Source: a virus. From it: DNA of 64,000 nucleotides. The number at the start of each line of letters is the position of its first letter. Position 1 is the first letter of the stretch. Below the pieces are notes generated by a model, which saw nothing but the letters and a program-made list of their open reading frames with translations, had not been told where the DNA came from and made no database searches. Of this stretch, positions 1 through 9,000 are shown piece after piece. The position numbers and the translations under genes were made by a program. The stretch spans positions 62,001-126,000 of the IMG/VR virus record IMGVR_UViG_3300042539_000280; one strand, written 5' to 3'.

Positions 1-632
1 GCATTAGCAGTATCATATGACGACTCAATGAATAGAATATCGTTGGAAAGATTAGCACGATCAAATGCTGCCTGGGCTAATGTTAGAGTTGCATTAGCAT
101 TTGTATATGCTGAATTTGCTACGGTATATGCAGCATTGGCAGTATTGAAAGCAGGTGATAAATCTGGTGTCAGTGAAGATGCATAAGCATTGGCAGAATT
201 TGCCATCGCACCGGCATAGTTATTTGCGGCAGTAGTAGAAACATCCGCATATGCATTAGCACCAATACCTGTATTATAAGCAAGGACATTAGCAGAGTTG
301 GCTTTATCAAAAGCAGGTTTTAGATTAGCAGTAATAGTAAAAGAATCGGTAAAAATATCGGCAGATAATTCAATATTATCACCTTTATCAATAGTAAGAT
401 AGTCACCCGAGGTATCAGCAACGAGTAGTGATCCGGCGACGTTTACTACGCCAAAACTATCAGCACCTCCGCCGCCGCCACCTCCGCCAGCAACTTGGAC
501 GATATGTGAGGTTAGATTTTTATAATAAAGTTTACCATCCGCATAGTTGATGGCAAGTTCACCATATTCTAGCGTAGATGGAACTTCATTAGGTGTAGAT
601 GATTTCTTGAGTTTGATTACTGTGTTTGCCAT
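1..632 (-). CDS. Tail-fibre-like structural protein, partial (C-terminus outside window)
   Basis: The gene starts at an ATG read leftward from 632 and stays open to the window edge, so the C-terminus is missing. The N-terminus (VIKLKKSSTPNEVPSTLEYG, then a LAINYADGKLYYKN stretch) is the short segment often found at the start of phage fibre and virion-surface proteins. A run of eight glycines follows near residue 50. From about residue 110 it becomes an A/N/Y-rich repeat (NAYA, NNYAGAMANSANAYA) shared with the fibre genes at 1219-2427 and 2997-5045. The start overlaps the stop of the upstream gene by one base (TAATG), suggesting translational coupling. Role as an adsorption appendage is inferred from composition and neighbours. 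Confidence 0.75.
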   Translation of the reverse strand, partial: MANTVIKLKKSSTPNEVPSTLEYGELAINYADGKLYYKNLTSHIVQVAGGGGGGGGADSFGVVNVAGSLLVADTSGDYLTIDKGDNIELSADIFTDSFTITANLKPAFDKANSANVLAYNTGIGANAYADVSTTAANNYAGAMANSANAYASSLTPDLSPAFNTANAAYTVANSAYTNANATLTLAQAAFDRANLSNDILFIESSYDTAN

Positions 633-1195
633 TAAAAGTCGTCATTCTCGTCTTCCGGCTGATCATTTGCCACAGGAGCATTTTCAACCTCGGTTGTCTT
701 TTTCTTATTTATAACTTTTTTAGGAGGCGGAATTAGTTGTGTGAGTTTGACGATTTCGGCCTCCTTTTCAGAAAGTCGGCCTGTCATAGTGGCATTTTCT
801 AATTTTAGTTTTTCAGTCTCATTTTTCAGATTTTGAAGTTCATTCTTTAGAGTATCATATTCATTGTTCTTAGTCAACAATGCTTGTTTAATTTCATTCA
901 TCTGTGAGGTCAAAGCATCCATATGTGAGACTTTATTTTTTATAGCCTCATATGATGCCTTTATATTATCTGCTTCCTCAACACTTTTCTCAACACTTTT
1001 GGTTAGTCCCGACGCCGTATTCTTACATTCGTCCAACTGCTCCTGGAGGGATGCTATCAAAGCATCCTTCTCAGGAACAATTTCTGTAGCGAGTCTTAGT
1101 TGAGTTCTCAACTGTAATATTGTTGACACTTGATCGTGGATCATACCCATTGCATGATCAACATATGCATTTATATACTTTTGTGGGTCACTCAT
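632..1195 (-). CDS. Coiled-coil protein of the fibre operon
   Basis: 187 residues, not recognised as a named family. Residues about 40-150 are rich in K, E, L, N and Q with heptad-like spacing (SLQEQLDECKN, LKNELQNLKNETEKLKLEN), predicting a long coiled coil. The C-terminus is a proline-lysine stretch followed by an acidic tail (PEDENDDF). It lies between two fibre-like genes and overlaps the next gene at TAATG. It could be a fibre-associated structural protein, chaperone or scaffold for fibre trimerisation; the sequence does not decide. Confidence 0.6.
   Translation of the reverse strand: MSDPQKYINAYVDHAMGMIHDQVSTILQLRTQLRLATEIVPEKDALIASLQEQLDECKNTASGLTKSVEKSVEEADNIKASYEAIKNKVSHMDALTSQMNEIKQALLTKNNEYDTLKNELQNLKNETEKLKLENATMTGRLSEKEAEIVKLTQLIPPPKKVINKKKTTEVENAPVANDQPEDENDDF
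706..713 (-). promoter_or_regulatory. Possible T4-type late promoter (TATAAATA)
   Basis: An exact TATAAATA on the minus strand about 73 nt upstream of the start of the fibre gene ending at 632. This is the T4 late-promoter octamer. It lies inside a coding sequence (lysine/isoleucine codons), so chance occurrence is possible. Confidence 0.3.
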
Positions 1196-1218
1196 ATTCT
1201 AATTCTCCAATATTACTG

Positions 1219-2427
1219 TTAGAAATTACCTCCGTCGAGCATTCCAAACTGTGGAACACCAGAACTATTCACTTGTAAGACATTACCTTCGGTACCAGCG
1301 GCGGTAACCTTTAGATCACCCGATGTATTACCGAATAGGATACCGTTTTCGGTGAATGAAGTCTGACCTGTGCCGCCGTATGGGACTTTGACTACGCCGG
1401 TGCTGATATAAGAACCATTAGCAGCATTTGTATTAGCGGCACCGCCAACAACATCAGCATATGCATTGGCCGATGTTCCTACGGAGTTAGCAAATACTCT
1501 TGTATAAGCATTAGCAGAGTCACCAACTACCTGTGCATATGCATTACCGGATGAACCGACAACTACTGCATAAGCATTGGCCGCTGCTCCAACAAAATCA
1601 GCGTAAGCATTGCCTGACTGTCCTACTGTTACAGCATAAGCATTGGCCGCATTTGCCATGAATCCTGCATAATTATTTGCTGATGATCCAACCGAGTCTG
1701 CATAACCATTTGCAGAGTTGGCCATAACACCGGCATAACTATTTGCAGAAGTTGTAGCTGTCTCAACATCTGTATTGGATGCGATATTTAGATAGGTAGA
1801 ACCGTCATTTGTAAAGGTCCACTTTTCTGATGTTTCATTCCATAGAACAGAAACGTTAGCGGATGAACCACGATTGATTTCCATACCTGCATCTTGTGTA
1901 GGTGCTGTAGCACCATCAAGATCGGAATTTAGAACAAAGATATTATCGCTAACAAGTAGTGACTGGGTATTGACATATGTAGTCGTGCCAGTAACAGTTA
2001 GGTTAGCGGTAATGTTTAGATCACCAGTTAGTGTGCCGCCTGTAAATGGTAGATATGTGCTAGATGCATAAGCATTAGCAGAATTGACCATTTCGCCAGC
2101 ATAATTATTAGCAGCAATTGCCGTATTGGCAAGATCAGATGCTACTGTATTTGCTTTATTATATGCAGCATTAGCCTGTGAGTAGGCATCGTTGGCAACC
2201 AATGATGAATTGGCGGCCGCAAACGCAGCATTAGCAACGTTAAAAATTGTGTTTTGCTGATCTACATAAAACTTACCGCCAATGGCAATAACGCCAGTGC
2301 CGGTTGAATCACCGATAAAGAGTTTATCGGATAAAAATGAATACGCCTGTTCGGCAGCAGATAGTGAACCACCTGATGGTGTAGATGTTGTCGAACTTCT
2401 TTTGATTTGAATTGTTGTATTAGACAT
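1219..2427 (-). CDS. Repetitive tail-fibre-like protein (402 aa)
   Basis: The N-terminus (TTIQIKRSSTTSTPSGGSL..., then LFIGDSTG) matches the style of phage virion-surface proteins whose first about 60 residues attach to the particle. Residues about 120-180 (LPFTGGTLTGDLNI, TTYVNTQSLLVSDNIFVLNSD) resemble a shaft segment also present in the 2997-5045 gene. Residues about 225-350 are about nine short units of ANAYAxxVG type. The C-terminus (VPYGGTGQTSFTENGILFGN) is a common fibre motif that often precedes the receptor-binding tip or a chaperone-like end. Receptor binding is inferred; no enzymatic domain is seen. Confidence 0.75.
   Translation of the reverse strand: MSNTTIQIKRSSTTSTPSGGSLSAAEQAYSFLSDKLFIGDSTGTGVIAIGGKFYVDQQNTIFNVANAAFAAANSSLVANDAYSQANAAYNKANTVASDLANTAIAANNYAGEMVNSANAYASSTYLPFTGGTLTGDLNITANLTVTGTTTYVNTQSLLVSDNIFVLNSDLDGATAPTQDAGMEINRGSSANVSVLWNETSEKWTFTNDGSTYLNIASNTDVETATTSANSYAGVMANSANGYADSVGSSANNYAGFMANAANAYAVTVGQSGNAYADFVGAAANAYAVVVGSSGNAYAQVVGDSANAYTRVFANSVGTSANAYADVVGGAANTNAANGSYISTGVVKVPYGGTGQTSFTENGILFGNTSGDLKVTAAGTEGNVLQVNSSGVPQFGMLDGGNF
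1440..1760 (-). repeat. Tandem about 36-nt coding repeats (ANAYAxxVG units)
   Basis: Imperfect tandem units read as gcatatgcattggc-type DNA and encode alternating ANAYA and VGxSA/AxA residues within the fibre gene. Related units occur in the flanking fibre genes, so recombination between fibre genes is possible. Confidence 0.75.
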
Positions 2428-2430
2428 GAC

Positions 2431-2643
2431 TTAAAATTCTCCTCCGTTTATGATGGGCAATTCTTCAACTACAAATTTACCACTTGCTGCATCATAAACT
2501 ACTGTTTCTTTATCGTCGGCATCAGAGGCATCCACGTCTTTCAACTGCGTAAAATTTTGAACTCCTCCTCCACCCCCTGTTCCATTGAAGGTATTTATCA
2601 AAATTCGATTCTTAGGGGTCGAAGTGACTACTATCTTGGCCAT
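2431..2643 (-). CDS. Small conserved virion-associated protein (70 aa)
   Basis: A short protein with a basic N-terminus (MAKIVVTSTPKNRILIN), a central glycine run and an acidic middle (LKDVDASDADDKETVVYD) followed by GKFVVEELP. Similar short proteins with a glycine run and a LxDVD...VYD pattern recur next to fibre genes in T4-like marine phages, and the VYDxxxGKFV wording also occurs as a shaft start in longer fibres. Function unknown. It sits 3 nt upstream of the 402-aa fibre gene in the same operon. Confidence 0.6.
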   Translation of the reverse strand: MAKIVVTSTPKNRILINTFNGTGGGGGVQNFTQLKDVDASDADDKETVVYDAASGKFVVEELPIINGGEF

Positions 2644-2648
2644 TTGAT

Positions 2649-2990
2649 TTACCTTGTGATAGATGGTGTAACAAACATTACACCTTCAATAAGTCTTGCT
2701 CTGATTCCTGTAAGTGTGTCATTAGTCTTTACATCAAAGAAATAAGTTCCTGCTGGAATATTAGCCGTATTTCCTGCATCTAATTCAACAAAAATTTCAC
2801 CAGTATTGGCCTGAGGAATCGTGCAAACCAAACTTGCTGTAGCATTTATTGAAAGTATAGACTTTCTGATCTGTGCGGTTACAATGTAACCTGCAAGATT
2901 TTGTGCTTCGTTATTATTTTCTTCGTTGAGTTGGATCGTGGTGCTAAAATCAGCACCTTGATCCATGTATAGTTCTATGTATTCTGCCAT
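2649..2990 (-). CDS. Baseplate/fibre-associated beta-domain protein (113 aa)
   Basis: 113 residues beginning MAEYIELYMDQGADFSTTIQL and predicted as all beta strands (alternating hydrophobic residues through TGEIFVELDAGNTANIPAGTYFFDVK). The layout (stretch after QGADF, then QIRKSI, then the glycine-bounded T-YFFDVK strand) resembles Ig-like attachment domains such as the N-terminal domain of upper-baseplate proteins. That is a fold-level guess. It lies in the fibre operon between a 70-aa protein and the 682-aa fibre. Confidence 0.55.
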   Translation of the reverse strand: MAEYIELYMDQGADFSTTIQLNEENNNEAQNLAGYIVTAQIRKSILSINATASLVCTIPQANTGEIFVELDAGNTANIPAGTYFFDVKTNDTLTGIRARLIEGVMFVTPSITR

Positions 2991-2996
2991 TTTACC

Positions 2997-5045
2997 TTAC
3001 TTTACGTCTGGAAGCCATGAACCATAAAGATTGGTACCGTCACTCACAAATGATATAACGTCTCTGGCACCTGGTGTAGAGGTTAGTTCTGGTGACACAC
3101 CAGCAACCCATTTATAAACGCCGGCCGAAGCAAAGTCTAGTGTTCTACCTCCGACACCATCCTGGATCACATGGAGAATATAGGTACCAACTCTTAGATT
3201 AGAAGGAGCACCCATAACACGATTACCGGAAAGTGTAACAGTAGCAATTGAACCTAATGCGGCATTCCAATTGACAGTAGCAGCATCGGTCAATGTCTGT
3301 GATAGCATATTGGCATTGAATGTTACTGTACCTGTAAACGTTGGACTTGAAATAGATGGTGATGCCTTAGGTGCATACGTTGCCGTTGCATAGGCATTAG
3401 CGGAGTTTGCCATGACACCAGCATAGTTGTTTGCTGATGTAGGAGCGGTACTGACAGCATATCCTGTTAGGGTTGTTGTTAGTGATGTAGAGGTAACATA
3501 TGTTGCTGATGTATAGTTATTGGTAGAAACACCTACAGATGATGCGTAGAGATTAGCAGCAACACCTACTGATGATGCATAACCATTAGCACCTGTGGCA
3601 ACGTTATTTGCCTTTAGGAAGGCAGCGGTAGTATTAGCAGCAATACCGTCTGCATATGTATTTGATGTAATATAAGTTGTTATAGCATTTCTGGTATTAT
3701 CGGTAAATGCCCAACCTTGTGCGGTTTCTATCCAAATGATTGAAGCATTACCTTTATTACCACGATTGATTTCAATACCGGCATTTTCTGTTGCTGTAAC
3801 AGTATTCGGAATATCAGCATTTAGAACGATAATATTATCACCAACCATTAGGTTAGCGGTATTGACATATGTAGTTGAACCAGAAACAGTTAGATTACCA
3901 CCAATTACTAGATCGTTGGTAATTGTTCCACCGGATTTAGCCAAGAATGTTGCTGTAGCATAACCATTGGCCGAGTTGGCCATGACACCGGCATAATTAT
4001 TGGCAGCACCAGTGGATGTATTGGTATATGCTCTTGAAACTATTAGATTAGCATCAACAATGGTCTGTGCAAATGCATTACCAGAGTTAGCCATTGAACC
4101 CGCATAATTATTACCAGAGTTGGCCATTGAACCAGCATAATTATTTGCTGCGGTTGCTGTATTTGCTAGGTTATTGGAAGTTGCATTAGCAAGTGCAAAA
4201 GCGGAATTGAGAACAACATATGCGGCCGATAATCTAACATTATCGGTATTTGACTGAATATATGCAGCATTGGTAACGTCAAAAGCATTATTTTGAGCAT
4301 ACCAGTTATCTTGCAAATAAATTACGGTATTGGCAGTATCACCACCAAGTGTCTGTGCAAGACCGTAGGCATCATTTGCCTTATTTCTTGCGGTGTTTGC
4401 CTGAGTATAAGCCGCATTAGCAACCACATATCCGGCATTTTGTGAAACATATGCTGCCGATAGTCTAACGTTATCGGTATTGGATTGCTCAAATGCTGCA
4501 TTAGTAACGGCAAAATTAGAATTGCCTCTTGTAAATGCCGAATTGGTAACAGTGAAATTGGTATTGACCATATCCCATGCGGCATTGACAACCACATAAG
4601 CGGCGTTCAATGAGACATAAGCACCAGATAGTCGAACGTTGTCGGTATTGGACTGTGTAAATACCGAATTTGTTAGAACGTAGTTAGCATTTCCAGATGT
4701 ATATGATGCATTAGTTACGGTATAATTGGCATTTGTTCTTGTATATGCATCATTAGCAATATCGAATCCAACATTGGCAACAATATATGCAGAATTTAGA
4801 GAATCATAAGCACCGGTTAGTCTTACATTGTCGGTATTGGACTGGGTGAAGGCAGCATTGAGAACAACATATGCGGCCGATAATCTAACATTATCGGTAT
4901 TTGATTGTGTATAAACAGCATTAGTTGTATCAAAGACCAAGTTCATCTTCAATTCTTGTTCATTCATATAAAGAATGACTTGGTTAGTCTTTAATCTCCA
5001 TTGATCAAAGGTATCTGTGAGTGCTACATTTGATGAAATGCCCAT
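2997..5045 (-). CDS. Large repetitive tail-fibre protein (682 aa)
   Basis: The gene encodes an N-terminal attachment segment (residues 1-35), then five copies of a QSNTDNVRLSAAY-type unit interspersed with related YTxxNAxY units (to about residue 285), then NNYAGxMANSxN units, then a shaft block (TTYVNTANLMVGDNIIVLN) shared with the 402-aa fibre. The last about 90 residues form a beta-rich tip ending GTNLYGSWLPDVK, a typical phage fibre C-terminal pattern. It lies directly upstream of the smaller fibre-operon genes. Adhesin or receptor-binding role is inferred from architecture; no hydrolase motif is visible. Confidence 0.75.
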   Translation of the reverse strand: MGISSNVALTDTFDQWRLKTNQVILYMNEQELKMNLVFDTTNAVYTQSNTDNVRLSAAYVVLNAAFTQSNTDNVRLTGAYDSLNSAYIVANVGFDIANDAYTRTNANYTVTNASYTSGNANYVLTNSVFTQSNTDNVRLSGAYVSLNAAYVVVNAAWDMVNTNFTVTNSAFTRGNSNFAVTNAAFEQSNTDNVRLSAAYVSQNAGYVVANAAYTQANTARNKANDAYGLAQTLGGDTANTVIYLQDNWYAQNNAFDVTNAAYIQSNTDNVRLSAAYVVLNSAFALANATSNNLANTATAANNYAGSMANSGNNYAGSMANSGNAFAQTIVDANLIVSRAYTNTSTGAANNYAGVMANSANGYATATFLAKSGGTITNDLVIGGNLTVSGSTTYVNTANLMVGDNIIVLNADIPNTVTATENAGIEINRGNKGNASIIWIETAQGWAFTDNTRNAITTYITSNTYADGIAANTTAAFLKANNVATGANGYASSVGVAANLYASSVGVSTNNYTSATYVTSTSLTTTLTGYAVSTAPTSANNYAGVMANSANAYATATYAPKASPSISSPTFTGTVTFNANMLSQTLTDAATVNWNAALGSIATVTLSGNRVMGAPSNLRVGTYILHVIQDGVGGRTLDFASAGVYKWVAGVSPELTSTPGARDVISFVSDGTNLYGSWLPDVK
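4200..4930 (-). repeat. In-frame tandem repeat encoding QSNTDNVRLSAAY units
   Basis: Five strongly similar DNA segments around 4225, 4455, 4625, 4815 and 4875 encode the same 13-residue motif. Copies differ mainly at synonymous positions (taatctaacatt versus tagtctaacgtt), indicating selection on the protein. Confidence 0.75.
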
Positions 5046-5252
5046 TTACTTTACCAGTCCTTTTAGTAGTTCTTTTATCTCTTGCATGTCATTCTTTATA
5101 GAAGATACTTCTTCTCTCAACTCTATAAGTTCTCTGTCTTTTTGCTTACGAGCCTTATATGCTTCTAAAGCGGTATTATCCTTATTTATAAGAAATCCTT
5201 CCGGGCTTCTATAAAGACCACCAACATCGGTTTTGATATCTTTATGTTCCAC
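5046..5252 (-). CDS. Small coiled-coil protein (68 aa)
   Basis: 68 residues. The first half (LYRSPEGFLINKDNTALEAYKARKQK) is followed by a C-terminal amphipathic helix (LREEVSSIKNDMQEIKELLKGL) that should form a coiled coil. Small proteins of this form (NKD...ALxAYKxRK followed by a coiled coil) are widespread in T4-like phages next to structural genes, with no assigned function. The start overlaps the preceding gene by 11 nt and its stop abuts the fibre gene start. Confidence 0.65.
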   Translation of the reverse strand: MEHKDIKTDVGGLYRSPEGFLINKDNTALEAYKARKQKDRELIELREEVSSIKNDMQEIKELLKGLVK

Positions 5253-6024
5253 TTCTACATCCTACCTTTCCGGAAAGAATTTCCATGAGTACCTGCCTCT
5301 CATTGAAATTCAAAACTTCTTCTTCAATGTCTTTACAACCATGAAAGTCCGAGGTAAATCTTATAATTTTTACCCATGAATCGACCTTTTCAGGATCATA
5401 ATTCATCATTCGCATACATTTTCTTCCAACCTTCTCAATAAAGAATGGAGGAATAACAAGACATCCTAGACATACATGATTGTCTGTTATTGTAATACTG
5501 TATTCAAATCCTAAAAGAACAAGTGGTTTTCTTGTAACCTTACAGGTAGCATATATCTTGATCGAATCAAAGATATCAGCATTACCACAAATATTTGCTC
5601 TTTCGAAAATCTCTGCATTGTTTCTTATAATAGCATTATCATAAACAGTAGCATGATCGTGTATTAGAGCATGATCGGTTACAGTGGCATTTCCATATAC
5701 CTGGGCCTGACCACATACTCTTGCATTACCATATACTTGTGCGTTACCGTATACCTGCGCCTGCGTATAAACTTTGGCATTACCATATACATAAGCATTG
5801 CCAAATACTCTGGCATAATCGTTGATGAAAGAATTTTCAGCAACCTTGGCATTACCAAAAACGGACGCATATGGTCCGACATAACAGGTTTCTTCTACTT
5901 GTGCGGTGTCCGCTACCCATCCACCACCTTTTGGGTGGCGATGGGCAGGAACTGGACCGTTACCATCATTGAAATCTACACCTTCGACCTTTTCGAGGTC
6001 ATCCATACTAAAACTAAATTCCAT
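5242..6024 (-). CDS. Left-handed beta-helix (hexapeptide-repeat-like) protein (260 aa)
   Basis: Residues about 30-150 are an uninterrupted array of YGNAxVYGNAxV units with a six-residue period (for example VYGNARVCGQAQ, VYDNAIIRNNAE), the pattern of a left-handed parallel beta-helix. The N-terminus contains VPAHRHPKGGGWVADTAQVE, a lead-in used by many phage and bacterial polymer-forming hexapeptide-repeat proteins of unknown role (YdcK-like). The last about 90 residues are non-repetitive with three cysteines. No acyltransferase catalytic motif stands out. It may be a virion-surface or folding-scaffold protein. Confidence 0.75.
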   Translation of the reverse strand: MEFSFSMDDLEKVEGVDFNDGNGPVPAHRHPKGGGWVADTAQVEETCYVGPYASVFGNAKVAENSFINDYARVFGNAYVYGNAKVYTQAQVYGNAQVYGNARVCGQAQVYGNATVTDHALIHDHATVYDNAIIRNNAEIFERANICGNADIFDSIKIYATCKVTRKPLVLLGFEYSITITDNHVCLGCLVIPPFFIEKVGRKCMRMMNYDPEKVDSWVKIIRFTSDFHGCKDIEEEVLNFNERQVLMEILSGKVGCRSGT

Positions 6025-6033
6025 GATGACTCC

Positions 6034-9000
6034 TTACATTTGAAGGGCAATACATCTTAGGTCACCGACCTTTGGATATATTGCTGAATTATCACTGAGT
6101 AGACCAATCTTTACAGAGAAAGACTTATATCCAGTGAAGGACAATCCGTCGTCGGTGGTATAAGTTACCTCACCGTTTGGACCTCTTAGTGAAGGCTGCT
6201 GACCAATCTGGCCGATTACTGTGTTACCAACAACCACGCCTGTAGAGTTGACAACGTTTGCGGTTTCACCAATTAGGTAACCGGTGTCGGACATTACATA
6301 GATTGTACCTTCGATACGGTCAACAGTGGTTTCCGTTGCGGAGGTTAGACCTACTAGAGTGTCACCAACATTGATTGTTGAAACACCAGAGATAAACATG
6401 GTGCTGCCGATTGTCAATCTATCTGGTGTAGTAGAAGGAATGTTATAGTTGTATTCAATGTAATCGTTACGATCATCCTTAGATGAATACTTACCATCTT
6501 CGATTCCTGGTCTTACCAATTCTACCCAACCCTTGCTTTCGAATGATGTTGAGGTATCTTCGGCATGAGCAAGTCTCAACCAAACCTTTACATCAGTTCC
6601 TGGTGGACGATATGCTGCAAGAATGACCTCCATATCTTCGGCATCCTGGCCTTCGGCAAGTGTTACTGTTCTTGAAATATACTTATTCAATAGAGCACCA
6701 CCGGTAGCCAAAGTCTCATTGGTTGTATTAGAATTGATATGAGTATCAATATAGACAGAATGTGTCTTTGTTAGATCAAGTACCGGTGAAACAGTATTTG
6801 ATCCGGTTCTCATACCAACTTTTACCATATTTGTTCTGTTACCAGAGAAACTATTGATTTCTTTGGTTCTTGAGTATAGCGCCTGCTCGGTTTCAAAGTG
6901 ATAAGTTTCTGATGGTTCAATATCGAAATAAGCACCTTCGATTCCTGTATTGGAATAGGTTTTCATTTGGAAGTTGATATCAGTTCCTTTGAACTTCAAC
7001 ATTGAAGGTTCAAAAGATAGTGCTGAATATCTAAAGTTCTGAGTTGGATCAGCACCTTCAATAACACCTTGAACGCTTGTATCGGTCATGGCAAGGATAA
7101 CGTCATTGGCTATGAATCCACCACCAGAACCGGTTAGGTGAAGCATACTCATTTCTGCACCGTCAACATAGAAGTTCAAGAAACCTCTTGCATTGGTAAT
7201 AGTCGAAACTGTTGCATCAACACCCTTATAAACAAGGTTTGAAGCAAAGAAACAGTGAACAACCTCACCATTGGCAAAGCCTGTATTACCCATGGAGTAA
7301 ACACCACCATTGATGCTTCTAACCTCGGAGTTTCCAGATGCACCAATGAGTAGATCGCCTACTGCAATTGGGCCATTAGGACCGGTGTTAGCACCAGTTA
7401 GTGTTAGTTTATCACCAGAGATAAACAAGTCGCCAGAGTTATTGGCATCAAATGGAATTGTTCTGTTTCTTACGAAAATTCTTTCAACAGGACTATTACC
7501 AAGATATGCAACACCATCGACGTTTTCAACGAAGTCTGCTCTCCAGAAACGAACGGCCATATCAACATCAGGAATAATATCCCAGTTGGTATTGTTGTTT
7601 GTCTGATAGAATGTACCAAAACCACGGCGATCAACAATTGGCTGTCCTGTATTGATATCGTTTTCACCGAGTTTGGATACCCATAGATAAGTATCTGGGT
7701 TAGCATTGATAGGATGGATAACCAATGCATACTGGGTATTGTGCATCAAGAATACAGGTGCCTTGAATACTGCTCTTAGAGGGCTTGTGATGCCATTTGG
7801 TGAAAGAATAATCTGGTCAGGATCATCAAAGTGAACTTCTGAATATGGAACCTGGTTTCTTGTAATCTGCTGACCGGAATCCATTTCACGAATTTCAATC
7901 CAAATACCGTAGTCTCTGGACTTGCGTGACACGAATAGATCAACAGAGGTCAAGAACATACCTTCTTCACCCTTTGGTGCCTTGGCAAGGAATGAATATG
8001 CCGAGCATGAGTGTGAACACTGTGGTGGTGGAGGAGGTGCTGCAAGGAATGATGAATCGGATGAATAGTATGTATTCGATACCTCAACGTCATAATAAGA
8101 GATTGTCTGAGTTGACATGACGGTTCTCTGAACCTGCTGAGACAATCCTTCGGCAGTAAAGATAGCACGACCACCAGTGGTCACCGCATCAGAGAATGTT
8201 GCGCCCTGGACTGCGGATTCATCGATGTTTACTGGACTATCAACAACCACTAGGGCACGTTGGCCTGTTCTGAATTTATTTGCCTCGATATTCACCTGGA
8301 AGTAAACTTTACCCTTATCATCGGTGATTAGAGGTGCACCGTATGCGGCCCATGGTGGTTGTGCTACAGTAGTGGTACTTGTATCTGTGATAGCGGTAAA
8401 CTGTGTAGCAGTAATTGGTCGGCAACTATTGGCCATTGGAACGTTATCGAAATAGGCCCATACACGAGTATAAGGTTTCATGTTGACGGCAGAAACGGTG
8501 ATCATCTGTGGACGAATATAAGGAACAATAGAGGTATTGATAACCTTATAACCGGTTGTCTGAATGTCTGTACCAGTTGCTTGCCAATGCTGTGTACCTG
8601 TTCTATAATTGGTGAATAGGGTTTCAATGCTTACACCCTTACCACCAACTGGGTTATTGTTATTGGCAATCTGCTTGGCCTGGTCATAGTTCTGAACGTT
8701 AGCAGCAACTAGGGTTCTGTTAGTACCTGTTCCCTTATAAACATTATAACCAGTAATCCACTTCTGCCAAGCATTCCATTCGGTGTTGATACCCTTTCTA
8801 GTTACTGGATAAGTTTCTGTACCATAAGTAACAATATTTACTCTTGAACTGCCGAGCAATTCATCTGGTAGTTTTGTTGTATCAACCCAGATATCTGAAT
8901 CAGGGAATAGAGATACAGTACCTAGGAACAACCATGACTGTCTTTCAACGTTTCTATCAGTTGTAACACGAGTCTGCTCATAATGCATAACCTCGGTATA

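Noticed and set aside
1440-4930. CRISPR-like tandem repeats
   Set aside because: The repeats are in frame, imperfect and encode fibre protein units; no spacers or cas genes.
5183-5190. Another TATAAATA on the minus strand
   Set aside because: It lies inside the 68-aa gene about 140 nt from the next start with no supporting feature; probably chance.
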